Shown: positions 51,823 through 60,556 of the stretch, one piece after another | How positions within the stretch are numbered: position 1 is the first letter of the stretch | Layout: the number at the start of each line of letters is the position of its first letter | Notes under the pieces: model-generated | Told to the model about the DNA's origin: nothing | Seen by the model: only the letters and a program-made list of their open reading frames with translations | Database searches by the model: none | Assembly (NCBI RefSeq): GCF_900100785.1 | Contig: NZ_FNCP01000002.1 | Location: 248,001 to 312,000, forward strand | Length of the DNA: 64,000 bases | Origin: Desulfosporosinus hippei DSM 8344 | GTDB lineage: Bacteria; Bacillota; Desulfitobacteriia; Desulfitobacteriales; Desulfitobacteriaceae | Direction of reading: 5' to 3' | Program-made: the position numbers and the translations under genes

Positions 51823-53616
51823 TTATGCAGATAAACGTGAGTTGGGTAAATTCTTAAGTCTGCCATTATTAGTTGCAATAATATAAATCGCAGCAGCCCA
51901 GATTAATCCAACAATAATTGTTCCGACATTGAAGAACCCTTTTTGAGCGGTATACAGGAGAGAGTATCCAAGTGCTCCAGGGAGTAAAGCATAGTAGGTA
52001 AATACTACTAATGTCTTACGGATAACATAGCCTTCTTTTCCGAGCAAACCTACGACGGCTGAAGCAGCAACGACATTGTGCACGCAGATGACGTTTCCTG
52101 CAGCGCCTCCGATTGCTTGAAGTGCTACAATCCAAGTTGGATCAACCCCGATTCGCTCTCCAACACCAAACTGGAACAAGGAGAACATCATGTTCGAAAC
52201 TGTGTTACTACCAGCTACAAAAGCTCCAAGTCCTCCAATTAGAGGTGCAAAGATCGGCCATGCAGATCCAGCTAACCCAGCAACTGCTTCAGCAAGGACA
52301 ATCGGCATGCTTTGAAGACCAGCTCCACCACCTGCAGAATTCATGAAAACCTGAACCATGGGGACGGTGAAGATGAGAGCTGAACCCGCACCGAGCATCG
52401 TTTTAGCTGATGATTTCCAAGCTCTTCCATAAGATTGGGCGCTCATTTTGTGAATGATGAAGGTAAGGATTGTGACAAATATAAATGCAGTACCTGGTGA
52501 GAAAAGGATTTCCCAACTAGCGGTAATTTTTGTTCCTAAAATATTTGGATAAACAAATTTGGCTTTTTTCAGTAGAGCAAAGAAGGGTAAGAATTGAAGC
52601 CTAGTAAGAACGAGGGTCACGCCAATAAGGACATAAGGCATCCAAGCAATAACGCTACTCATCTTAGTCTTGGCGGAGATATCTTTAATCTCGATTGAAC
52701 CATTCCACTCTGGATCCCAATTTTCTTTCTTATCGAAATCCCAAGTTTCATCCTTTGGCATAAGAAAACCACTTTTTGCTGCGGGAACAACGATTGCTAG
52801 ACCAATTAATCCACCTAACATAGAGGGGAATTCGGGTCCGAGTAAATTGGCAACAATAATGTAGGGAATAGTCATGGCAAAGGCTGCAAAAAGCGCAAAT
52901 TTCCAAACCTTAAGACCTTCACTGAAGGACTTGTTTTTACCAAAGAAGCGAGTCATGAAAGCTACGACGAAGAGAGGTATAAGGGCACCGGCTACAAAGT
53001 GGAGGAAGGCAACTTTTGTTGCGATGGCAAAGCCAATAAATGTATTCCAGTCGGTATAGCCAAGAGATTGGGCATAGGCTTGTAATTCTGGAGTTTTGAG
53101 TCCAGTAGCAACGCCTGTAAGCATAGGAGTTCCTACAGCTCCGAAAGATACAGGAGTACTTTGAATCATCATTCCGGCAACGACGGCAGCCATTGCAGGG
53201 AAGCCAAGTCCGACCATCAAAGGAACAGCTACAGCTGCTGGTGTACCGAAGCCTGAGGAGCCTTCAATAAAGGAACCAAAGAGCCATGCAACGATGATAA
53301 CCTGAATACGTCGATCTGCAGTAATTCCAGTGAAACCTCGACGAATGGCTTGAAGTCCACCACTTTCTTGCAAGGTGTTTAAAAGAAGAATAGAACCAAA
53401 AATAATGTACATAAGGGTAACTGCTGTAACAATACCATTAATTGAAGCGGCGGCTACTTGGGCACCGGGGACTTTCCAAATAAAAAGTGCGAGTACGACT
53501 GCTGTAATAAATGAGAGCGGCATAGCTTTACTTGCTGGCCATCGTAACCCTACCAGAAAAATTGCAACAACGGCGATGGGGAGCAAGGAAAGAATGGCTA
53601 ATAATCCAGTACTCAT
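51823..53616 (-). CDS. lctP: L-lactate permease (LctP/LldP family)
   Basis: 597 residues, about 14 hydrophobic segments, of the lactate permease family: FGSFIEGSSGFGTPAAVAVPLMVG (from about 115), GMMIQSTPVSFGAVGTP, GAFVAGSNTVSNMMFSLFQ (about 470) and GNVICVHNVVAASAVVG (about 510). The family imports lactate or glycolate with protons. AGGAGG precedes ATG. It lies on the other strand from the GlcD/GlcF/LarA genes at 57.8-61.8 kb, which would use its substrate. Interrupting genes make a single operon impossible. Confidence 0.93.
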   Translation of the reverse strand: MSTGLLAILSLLPIAVVAIFLVGLRWPASKAMPLSFITAVVLALFIWKVPGAQVAAASINGIVTAVTLMYIIFGSILLLNTLQESGGLQAIRRGFTGITADRRIQVIIVAWLFGSFIEGSSGFGTPAAVAVPLMVGLGFPAMAAVVAGMMIQSTPVSFGAVGTPMLTGVATGLKTPELQAYAQSLGYTDWNTFIGFAIATKVAFLHFVAGALIPLFVVAFMTRFFGKNKSFSEGLKVWKFALFAAFAMTIPYIIVANLLGPEFPSMLGGLIGLAIVVPAAKSGFLMPKDETWDFDKKENWDPEWNGSIEIKDISAKTKMSSVIAWMPYVLIGVTLVLTRLQFLPFFALLKKAKFVYPNILGTKITASWEILFSPGTAFIFVTILTFIIHKMSAQSYGRAWKSSAKTMLGAGSALIFTVPMVQVFMNSAGGGAGLQSMPIVLAEAVAGLAGSAWPIFAPLIGGLGAFVAGSNTVSNMMFSLFQFGVGERIGVDPTWIVALQAIGGAAGNVICVHNVVAASAVVGLLGKEGYVIRKTLVVFTYYALLPGALGYSLLYTAQKGFFNVGTIIVGLIWAAAIYIIATNNGRLKNLPNSRLSA

Positions 53617-54293
53617 CTTGAAACCTCCTCAAAATTTTTTTTGGATAGATATAATAATAATTCTTTTTTCACTATTTTTCTGACAATCACCACCTTTCAA
53701 GATAGGATCCTTCAGTTCATCAGAACAGTAGAATGGTTTACCTATCATACCACCTGGCCAAAACAAAACGTATGAAAGAACGTATTATTATATTATACTA
53801 AATCAAAAATATTTTCAATAAATTGAGTTTATTTTCACTAATGAATAACTAACAAAAAGTATAAGTGTTTTGAAAATACAATCATATTACGAGCGATTAA
53901 AAAAATGCAAAAGATTCTGATTTGTGTTTTAAATTAAGGCCGATTTCTAAATAGTTAATTATGTTAGTTTGAAGTAGATTGAAAGACAAGGGGATTTTTA
54001 GACGGTTGGATAAAAATTTTAGGGGTGTAAATAGTTTATTAATAACTTCGTGTTTATACTTAAGTTATAATAGTATGTATATGTAATAATTAACATATAT
54101 TTCAAATATAACATAAAAACTTAACATATCTAGTGAAATTCGAAATTCTAATGAATTAATTTCAATTTACATTTGGGGTATAACTAATCTATCAGGACAG
54201 CTCGAATTAAAATATTTGGTTGAAGAGGTTACTCTAATATGAGCTTTGAGCTACTTATATAGGTTTCAGAAGACGAAATAAGGGAGTAATGAA
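53617..54293. other. 677-base AT-rich gap upstream of lctP
   Basis: This long gap between divergent lctP and the miniprotein gene is very AT-rich. It holds a TATAAT (54066-54071) and a dyad TATATTTCAAATATA (about 54099-54113), but no gene, riboswitch or clear operator that I can name. Its length suggests regulated divergent promoters. Confidence 0.5.
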
Positions 54294-54383
54294 ATGACAC
54301 GATTAATAATGGTGTTATTGGAAATTGCAGTAGCTTATTCAGGGTTAGGAATTTTTATCGATTTACGTAAGTCGAAATTCTAG
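54294..54383 (+). CDS. 29-residue single-pass membrane miniprotein
   Basis: ATG at 54294 behind AGGGAG (7-base spacing) opens a 29-residue frame ending at TAG 54381-54383. The peptide starts MTRLIMVLLEIAVAYSGLGI, a hydrophobic helix (about 4-22) with one Glu in its middle, and ends in a basic tail (RKSKF), giving a cytoplasmic C terminus by the positive-inside rule. The good ribosome site, clear topology and long promoter-like region ahead support coding. I know no family for it. It is encoded between lctP and the MerR-TipAS regulator. Confidence 0.55.
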   Translation: MTRLIMVLLEIAVAYSGLGIFIDLRKSKF

Positions 54384-54471
54384 TTTTCGAATCTTAAAAT
54401 AAAGATTTGTTTTTGCTATTTACATTGACGCTGCGTAAAGGTGTAAATTGAATTCAGCAGGAGGTGATCAC

Positions 54472-55236
54472 GTGGAATACACAGTGCAAAAATTAAGTCA
54501 TATAGCAGGTGTTAGCACTCGTACTCTAAGATATTATGACGAAATAGGAATTCTTAAGCCGGCTAGAATTAATACGTCAGGGTACCGACTTTATGGATCA
54601 GCCGAAGTGGATCGTTTACAACAAATTCTTTTTTATCGAGAGATGGGTTTGGGTCTGGAAAATATTAAAACTATCATAACGGAACCGGATTTTGACGGAA
54701 TAAAGGCACTGCAAGAACATCGTATGAAGCTGCTTGAAAAAAAAGTGCAATTAGAAATGTTAATTGCCAATGTTGAAAAAACAATTGCGTTAGACGAAGG
54801 GAGGATCAATATGTCGGATAAAGAAAAATTTGAAGGCTTTAAGCAAAAGTTAGTTGATGAAAATGAAGCGAAGTATGGCCAGGAAATTCGTGAGAAATAT
54901 GGAGACGACACCGTTAAAAAGTCTAACCAAAGATTCAAAGGGATGACTGAAGAGCAGTATGATGAAATGACAAAGCTTGCAAAAGGGGTCAATGAAACTT
55001 TATATGCGGCATTTATAACGGGGGATCCGGCGGGAGAACTTGCTCAAATGACGGCAGAGCTTCATCGACAGTGGTTAAGCTATACATGGGATAGTTATTC
55101 AAAAGAAGCCCATGCGGGACTTGCCCAGATGTATGTGGATGATCCTAGATTTACAGCTTACTATGATGAGAAACAACCAGGCGCGGCGGAGTTCCTTAGA
55201 GATGCTATCTTCATTTACACAGGTCAGAATGTATAG
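54472..55236 (+). CDS. MerR-family regulator with TipAS drug-binding domain
   Basis: 254 residues from GTG 54472, set by AGGAGGTGATCAC; an earlier ATG at 54448 covers the ribosome site. The N-terminal MerR helix-turn-helix and wing (YTVQKLSHIAGVSTRTLRYY, then GYRLYGSAEVDRL) are followed by the coiled coil (about 75-110) and a TipAS domain (about 120-254: RFKGMTEEQYDEM, ELHRQWLSYTWDSYSKEAH, FTAYYDEKQPGAAEFL). TipAS domains bind thiopeptides and other drugs and activate efflux or tolerance genes. An MFS efflux-type gene follows 340 bases downstream, a likely target. Confidence 0.92.
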   Translation: MEYTVQKLSHIAGVSTRTLRYYDEIGILKPARINTSGYRLYGSAEVDRLQQILFYREMGLGLENIKTIITEPDFDGIKALQEHRMKLLEKKVQLEMLIANVEKTIALDEGRINMSDKEKFEGFKQKLVDENEAKYGQEIREKYGDDTVKKSNQRFKGMTEEQYDEMTKLAKGVNETLYAAFITGDPAGELAQMTAELHRQWLSYTWDSYSKEAHAGLAQMYVDDPRFTAYYDEKQPGAAEFLRDAIFIYTGQNV

Positions 55237-55257
55237 CCTTCTCGCCGATTATGGCGC

Positions 55258-55291
55258 AACATTATCAATATCATTATAGGAATAATGTTTT
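55258..55291 (+). terminator. Possible weak terminator after the MerR gene
   Basis: AACATTAT (55258-55265) pairs with ATAATGTT (55282-55289) over a 16-base loop, followed by TTAG. AT-only stem, so low strength. Confidence 0.35.
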
Positions 55292-55457
55292 AGCGATGAT
55301 CTTGACTAAGTTTCACAAATGGTATAGCCTTAAGTTGGGTTCGTTAAGAAAGGGTGAAGAAAAACATAATGCGCTACTAATTCTTATTTCCAAAAATGAA
55401 ATTCTTGTTAATATGACGAGTGTTTTTCTAGGATAGGATTAGTATGAGCATTTTTAG

Positions 55458-55515
55458 TTGACAAATGATCGCATCCCTAAAAGGATATATACCTGGGGGT
55501 ATATAGAGGGTGCGA
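55458..55515 (+). promoter_or_regulatory. MFS promoter region: TTGACA and large dyad
   Basis: TTGACA (55458-55463) precedes an extended imperfect dyad: TCGCATCCCT (55469-55478) against AGGGTGCGA (55507-55515), enclosing TATATACC-TGGG-GGTATATA (55486-55505). The expected -10 (GATATA or TATATA at 55484-55491) falls 20-22 bases after the -35. MerR activators work on promoters with over-long spacers of 19-20 bases and a dyad, so regulation by the neighbouring TipAS-type protein is plausible. Confidence 0.45.
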
Positions 55516-55518
55516 CAT

Positions 55519-55533
55519 ATGTTTTTGTATTGA
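55519..55533 (+). CDS. Putative four-residue leader peptide (MFLY) of the MFS gene
   Basis: ATG TTT TTG TAT TGA, with GAGGGTG 7 bases upstream. It ends 9 bases before the left arm of the attenuator hairpin. Very short leader peptides in this position are known in ribosome-mediated attenuation of antibiotic-resistance genes. The coding status is inferred from layout only. Confidence 0.35.
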   Translation: MFLY

Positions 55534-55542
55534 AATGACTTA

Positions 55543-55576
55543 CCTCCTGTCCAAGAATAATGGGCAGGAGGTTTTT
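55543..55576 (+). terminator. Attenuator hairpin that also hides the MFS ribosome site
   Basis: CCTCCTGTCC (55543-55552) pairs with GGGCAGGAGG (55562-55571) around a 9-base loop and is followed by TTTTT and the ATG of the MFS gene. The right arm is the Shine-Dalgarno sequence itself. The hairpin can thus act as an intrinsic terminator or block translation. Confidence 0.7.
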
Positions 55577-56788
55577 ATGTTAGATTTAATTGGCAATCGA
55601 CTAGTGCAAGCAATTTTAGGGTCTGCGCTATTCTTACAAATTGGAATATGGGTTCGGAATTTTGCAGTTTTACTTTTTGTGATGGAACAGACAAAGGGTA
55701 ATGCACTTGCTATTTCGATGATTTACGTAGCCGAATATACCCCGATTTTTATTTTCTCTTTTATCGGTGGAACCTTTGCAGACCGTTGGCGTCCAAAGCG
55801 AACAATGATCTGGTGTGATATTCTAAGTGCTATTTCAGTATTTGGGGTTTTGGGTACATTGGTATTTGGTACCTGGAAAGCTGTCTTTTTTACGACTATT
55901 ATATCCGCCATCTTATCCCAGTTCTCGCAACCCTCAGGTATGAAGCTGATCAAGGAACATTTACCTCCTGAGAGAATTCAAGCTGTAATGTCAATTTATC
56001 AAACGATCTTTACAATCTTTATGATCCTCGGGCCGATTCTGGGCAGGTTTGTTTATCATAAGTTTGGGATTATGGTTTCGATTGCTATTATGGGACTAGC
56101 GTTTTTGCTCTCAGCAGGTTCCTTAACATTCCTTCCTTCAGACAGTGTAAGCGCTATTCAAAAACCCGTCACAACTCTTCGTCAAGAAATGAAAGCCGGT
56201 ATTCGGTATGTACTGGCGAAGAGAACTCTTACCCTTTTAGGTTTATGCTTCCTGGCTGCGGGCTTAGGAGGAGGACTTGTTCAACCATTAGGAATCTTTT
56301 TGATTACAGAACGACTGGGTTTACCAAAAGAGAGCCTGCAATGGCTCATGACCTTTAATGGATTAGGGATGCTGGTCGGTGGAATCATGGTCATGATTTT
56401 TGCTAAAGCAATTTCACCACAAAAACTATTGGCCTTTGGGATGTTTATCTCGGCAATTGGTTTAGCGATTTGCGGTTTTTCTACGTTTCCGTGGCTAACC
56501 TATCTGGTTCATCTATTAATGGGATTAGTCCTTCCTTGTATTATGATCGGCATCAATATGATGATGCTTCAAAACTCAGACAACGAGTTTATTGGAAGAG
56601 TCAACGGAATTTTGATGCCTTTGTATACTGGGGCTATGGTTTTAACTATGAGCATGGCAGGAGTACTTAAAGAAATGTTTACATTGGTTGCTATGTATGA
56701 AGCGGCGGGAGTTTTGTATATTGTTGGGTTGCTGTTTTTAGTGCCCTTGTTTAATGGTCAGAGTGTTAACAGTTACATTGATAGTTAA
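55577..56788 (+). CDS. MFS transporter, efflux type
   Basis: 403 residues from ATG 55577, five bases after AGGAGG; an in-frame ATG at 55535 would add 14 residues but has no ribosome site of its own, unless ribosomes restart there after the MFLY leader. Twelve membrane helices, with the motif-A loop GTFADRWRPKRTMIWCD (about 60) of DHA1/MFS_3-type drug or macrolide exporters. Preceded by a MerR-TipAS regulator and an attenuator, it is probably an inducible drug efflux pump. The substrate is not predictable. Confidence 0.87.
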   Translation: MLDLIGNRLVQAILGSALFLQIGIWVRNFAVLLFVMEQTKGNALAISMIYVAEYTPIFIFSFIGGTFADRWRPKRTMIWCDILSAISVFGVLGTLVFGTWKAVFFTTIISAILSQFSQPSGMKLIKEHLPPERIQAVMSIYQTIFTIFMILGPILGRFVYHKFGIMVSIAIMGLAFLLSAGSLTFLPSDSVSAIQKPVTTLRQEMKAGIRYVLAKRTLTLLGLCFLAAGLGGGLVQPLGIFLITERLGLPKESLQWLMTFNGLGMLVGGIMVMIFAKAISPQKLLAFGMFISAIGLAICGFSTFPWLTYLVHLLMGLVLPCIMIGINMMMLQNSDNEFIGRVNGILMPLYTGAMVLTMSMAGVLKEMFTLVAMYEAAGVLYIVGLLFLVPLFNGQSVNSYIDS

Positions 56789-56859
56789 ACGAGGTATAAT
56801 GGATAAAGACAGTTTGGATTTAAATGGGCAAGGAGTTTACGAGATCTGGAGGTTTTACA

Positions 56860-57825
56860 ATGGTAACTGAAGTTTACCCCAACATATTTTTGAACGAAAT
56901 ACCTCTCCCTAAAAACCCTTTGAAATCAATCAATAGTTATATCGTAAAATCGGAAAGCAGAAATTTAGTCATTGACACAGGTTTCAATACGCCAGAGTGC
57001 CAGAATGAGTTGATGAGGGGTCTAGAGGAACTAAACCTTGACTTAAAGAAGACAGAACTACTTATAACTCATATGCATACAGATCATTCAGGTTTGGCCC
57101 ATGTTCTTAAAGAGCTGGGAGTGCCAACAGTGTATTTTAGCAAAATCGATGGAGAAATCTCCAATCAAACATCCCAGAGGGATAGTTTTTTTAAGTCACT
57201 CAATCGACTTCTCGGATTTGAAGGGGAAAATCCCATAAAATTTGGCAAGGAGTTCGGAACTAAAAGGACTGAGCCTCTTGAATACAACCCGTTAAACGAA
57301 GGAAATCAACTGATTATTGGAGATTATTGTTTGGATGTCGTAGAAATACCGGGGCATACCCCTGGACACATTGGCTTATATGAGAAAAAGCATAAGCTGT
57401 TTTTCGGTGGGGATCATATTCTTGATGAAATAACTCCGAATATAACCTTTTGGGGATTCGAGCAAGATATTTTAGGGACTTATTTTAAGAGTCTTGAAAA
57501 AGTACTTGAGTATGAAATTGCTTATCTATTCACCGCTCATAGAAAGATTATTAGTGATCATAGAAGAAGAATAAATGAGCTTTTGCTTCATCACGAAGAA
57601 CGTCTCAAGGAGATTAGAGCTATATTAAGAGATGGACGGAAGACACCTGTTGAAATGGCAGCATCTATGCACTGGGATTTAAGTCATAAGAAATGGGGGG
57701 ACTTTCCTTCTTCTCAAAAGTGGTTTGCTTCCGGAGAGGCCTTATCACATTTAGAGCATTTAGTACATACTGGGGTTGTAGAAAGGTCAATAGAGGGAGA
57801 AGTCCTGCTTTATGGGCTTAAATAA
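56860..57825 (+). CDS. Metallo-beta-lactamase-fold hydrolase with C-terminal helical domain
   Basis: 321 residues from ATG 56860, behind CTGGAGG; 12 further upstream codons cover the ribosome site. The MBL metal motifs are LLITHMHTDHSGLAHV (HxHxDH, about 68-80), IPGHTPGHIGLY (about 165), FGGDHILD and TAHRKIISDHR. A C-terminal part (about 240-321) resembles the winged-helix tail of LACTB2-like hydrolases. Substrate unknown; relatives include glyoxalase-II-like thioesterases and nucleases. It is 15 bases ahead of the glcD-like gene and may be co-transcribed with it. Confidence 0.85.
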   Translation: MVTEVYPNIFLNEIPLPKNPLKSINSYIVKSESRNLVIDTGFNTPECQNELMRGLEELNLDLKKTELLITHMHTDHSGLAHVLKELGVPTVYFSKIDGEISNQTSQRDSFFKSLNRLLGFEGENPIKFGKEFGTKRTEPLEYNPLNEGNQLIIGDYCLDVVEIPGHTPGHIGLYEKKHKLFFGGDHILDEITPNITFWGFEQDILGTYFKSLEKVLEYEIAYLFTAHRKIISDHRRRINELLLHHEERLKEIRAILRDGRKTPVEMAASMHWDLSHKKWGDFPSSQKWFASGEALSHLEHLVHTGVVERSIEGEVLLYGLK

Positions 57826-57840
57826 AGGAGGCATTTTAGT

Positions 57841-59232
57841 TTGAGACCTGAGACTATTCAGAGACTAAGTGAAATTGTGGGGAAAGATAATATATATACT
57901 GCTCTAGAAGATCTGTACTGTTATACCTATGATGCTTCATTTGTGAAGGCAGATCTTAATACAGACTTGGCAGGAGTAGCTGTTTATCCGGGAAGCACTG
58001 AAGAAATAGCCCGGATTATTAAGATTGCCAATCAGGAAAAGATTCCGATTGTACCACGAGGTGCAGGAACAAACGTCAGTGGAGGATCCGTTTCTTTAGG
58101 AAATTGCATAATCTTGGTTCTTAAGAGAATGAACAAGATACTGGAAATTGATCGCAAAAATCTAATTGCGGTAGTTGAGCCGGGTGTAATTACCGCTCAA
58201 TTACAGGGTGAAGCTGAGAAAATGGGACTTTTTTATCCACCTGACCCGGCCAGTCAAGCTTTCTCAACCATGGGGGGCAATGTAGCGGAATGTGCAGGAG
58301 GACCGCGTGGTGTGAAATATGGAGTAACTAGAGACTATGTCATTGGTCTGGAGGTAGTGCTTCCGTCAGGAGAAGTTATTAACACTGGCGGAAGAACCAT
58401 GAAAAATGTAACCGGATATGATATGACCAAATTATTCACAGGTTCAGAAGGAACCTTGTGTGTCATAACAAAAATTATTGTTAAACTTATTCCTTTACCG
58501 GAAGCCAAGAATACAATGATGGCAGTTTTCCCTGAAATTGCTCAAGCCTGTGAGACTGTCTCTGAAATCATTGCTGCCGGGTTAGTTCCTTGTGCCCTGG
58601 AATTGTTAGACAACATCTACATCAAGAATATCGAGGAGTATGCCAAGGTCGGGCTGCCTATAGATGCCGGTGCAGTCCTCTTAATAGAAGTAGATGGAGA
58701 TTCTGAAATATTAGGGAAGCAAATTAGAAAGATAGAGCAAATCTGCAAGGGGCTGGGAGCAGTTCAAATACGTATAGCAAGCACACAAATGGAAGCTGAG
58801 GAATTATGGCGGGCCCGGCGCTCGGCCTTCGCTGCTGTATCCAGGCTTAGACCGACCATCATTGGAGAAGATGCTACAGTCCCCAGAAGCAGTATTCCTG
58901 ACGCTGTTAACCGTATTCAAGCAATCGCTGCTAAATATGACCTTATAATTGCAATCCTGGGACATGCCGGAGATGGAAACTTGCATGCCACAATCCTAAC
59001 AGATGAAACAAATGTTGAGGAGATGGCAAGGGTCGAAAAGGCGATTAATGAGATCTTTATTGTCACAGTAGAATTGGGTGGATCCTTAAGTGGTGAGCAT
59101 GGTATTGGCCGGGCAAAATCTAAATTTATAACCTTACAAACTGGGGAAGCAGGACTTGCGGTGCAACGTCAAATTAAACAGGCCCTTGATCCACATAATC
59201 TTTTGAACCCAGGTGTAATGTTTGGAGCGTGA
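57841..59232 (+). CDS. FAD-linked oxidase, GlcD/D-lactate dehydrogenase-like subunit
   Basis: 463 residues from TTG 57841 behind AAAGGAGG. The VAO-type FAD domain shows IPIVPRGAGTNVSGGSV (about 66-82), GGNVAECAGGPRGVKYG (about 144) and GSEGTLCVITKI (about 202). The cap and C-terminal part show LGHAGDGNLHATIL (metal/substrate His, about 380) and SGEHGIGRAK. Family members oxidise glycolate or D-lactate. It is followed after 4 bases by a GlcF-like Fe-S gene and then by a larA-type gene, which favours lactate as substrate. Confidence 0.93.
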   Translation: MRPETIQRLSEIVGKDNIYTALEDLYCYTYDASFVKADLNTDLAGVAVYPGSTEEIARIIKIANQEKIPIVPRGAGTNVSGGSVSLGNCIILVLKRMNKILEIDRKNLIAVVEPGVITAQLQGEAEKMGLFYPPDPASQAFSTMGGNVAECAGGPRGVKYGVTRDYVIGLEVVLPSGEVINTGGRTMKNVTGYDMTKLFTGSEGTLCVITKIIVKLIPLPEAKNTMMAVFPEIAQACETVSEIIAAGLVPCALELLDNIYIKNIEEYAKVGLPIDAGAVLLIEVDGDSEILGKQIRKIEQICKGLGAVQIRIASTQMEAEELWRARRSAFAAVSRLRPTIIGEDATVPRSSIPDAVNRIQAIAAKYDLIIAILGHAGDGNLHATILTDETNVEEMARVEKAINEIFIVTVELGGSLSGEHGIGRAKSKFITLQTGEAGLAVQRQIKQALDPHNLLNPGVMFGA

Positions 59233-59236
59233 TAGA

Positions 59237-60556
59237 ATGAACCGTTCATTAGAGTCTTGGCAGAATGAAGCTATCCGTTGCATTCGGTGCGGTGCTTGCC
59301 AAAATGTTTGCCCTGTTTTTAAGGAGTTACAGGTGGAATCTACGGTTGCCAGAGGACGAGTTAAGCTTATACGGGGAGTTATTAATAAAGACTTAGATCT
59401 ATCAGAAGGTTTAATTGATAAAATGTCCTTATGCTTAATGTGCAAGGCCTGTGTGGCAAACTGTCCTAGCGGGGTGAAAGTGGACAAGCTTGTGGAGGCA
59501 GCTCGCAAAGAGATTGCCGAAAAGAAAGGACTCTCTCCACTTAAGAATCTAGTCTTTCGCTTAGTATTAAAAAACCGGTGGATATTCGATACGGGCATGC
59601 GAACGGGTAGATTTTTTCAAGGCCTTGTTTTTCGAAAAGGACCTGAAGGGCAAGGAGTGTTGCCGAGAATGTCCCTGGGAATAGATAAGAGGAGACTTCT
59701 TTCTCCGCTAGCTCAGAAAACTTTTAAAAGTTTGTATCCAGAAGTTGTGAACGTCCCTGAAGCAAAAATGAAGGTGGCCTTTTTTACTGGATGCATGATT
59801 AACTATATTTACACAGATACTGGCCGTGCAGTTATCAATGTCCTTAAAAAAAATGGAGTAGAAGTTAGAATTCCTGCCCTTCAAAACTGTTGCGGTACTC
59901 CGGTTCGCATTAATGGGGACTATGAAACTGCAAAAACAATGGCCAAGGCCAATATTGATGTTCTTCTGAAAGAGAACTATGACTCGGTAGTCGTGGCCTG
60001 TGGTACATGTGGTTTGAGCTTAAAGGAAGAGTATGCTGAATTGTTGCAGGATGATCCAATCTATCTAGAAAAGGCCAAGAAGCTTGGCTCCATAGTCAAG
60101 GACTTTACAGAATTAGTAGTAGCCTTAGAGGGGTTCCAAGATAAAATGGGACATTTACCATTAAAGGTAACTTACCATGATCCATGTCACCTTGCTCGAG
60201 GGCTAAGAGTAAAAGCTCAACCTAGAAAAATTATTAGAAGTATCCCAGGAGTGGTCTTTCAGGAAATGGACAAAGCGGATACCTGCTGCGGAAGTGGGGG
60301 GTCCTTTAGCTTATATCACTACGAACTTTCCACTAAAATCAATGACCATAAAGTCAACACAATCAAACAGACAGGGGCAGAATTATTAGTAACGGGGTGT
60401 TCTGCCTGTCGGATGCATATCGCTGACGGTCTTAACCGACAGGGGATTTCGGTACAAGTGATGCACACGGCACAACTAATAGAGATGGCTTATGAATCTA
60501 AGCAGCGTAAAGATAACGAAAAATTTGGGGGTATAGGGGGGAAGGGCCTTGGGTAG
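59237..60556 (+). CDS. GlcF-like iron-sulfur subunit (two 4Fe-4S, CCG domains)
   Basis: 439 residues from ATG 59237, behind GGAGCGTGATAGA; an in-frame TTG at 59222 is inside that region. Two ferredoxin motifs: CIRCGACQNVCPVF (about 21-34) and CLMCKACVANCPSG (about 71-84). Two CCG domains follow: the first centred on ALQNCCGTPVRING (about 218), the second on ADTCCGSGGSFSL (about 350), with GCMINYIY and CSACRMHI. CCG domains bind heterodisulfide-reductase-type clusters. It should carry electrons from the GlcD-like subunit to the membrane or a carrier. Overlaps larA by 8 bases. Confidence 0.93.
   Translation: MNRSLESWQNEAIRCIRCGACQNVCPVFKELQVESTVARGRVKLIRGVINKDLDLSEGLIDKMSLCLMCKACVANCPSGVKVDKLVEAARKEIAEKKGLSPLKNLVFRLVLKNRWIFDTGMRTGRFFQGLVFRKGPEGQGVLPRMSLGIDKRRLLSPLAQKTFKSLYPEVVNVPEAKMKVAFFTGCMINYIYTDTGRAVINVLKKNGVEVRIPALQNCCGTPVRINGDYETAKTMAKANIDVLLKENYDSVVVACGTCGLSLKEEYAELLQDDPIYLEKAKKLGSIVKDFTELVVALEGFQDKMGHLPLKVTYHDPCHLARGLRVKAQPRKIIRSIPGVVFQEMDKADTCCGSGGSFSLYHYELSTKINDHKVNTIKQTGAELLVTGCSACRMHIADGLNRQGISVQVMHTAQLIEMAYESKQRKDNEKFGGIGGKGLG

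Noticed and set aside
51693-51878. 61-codon minus-strand open frame
   Set aside because: It covers the bidirectional terminator and the lctP 3' end in another frame, without a ribosome site.
55251-55436. 61-codon plus-strand open frame after the MerR gene
   Set aside because: No ribosome site, no recognisable motifs, and it begins in a weak hairpin; kept as non-coding for now.
59134-59598. 154-codon minus-strand open frame
   Set aside because: Antisense to the clearly coding glcD-like and glcF-like genes.
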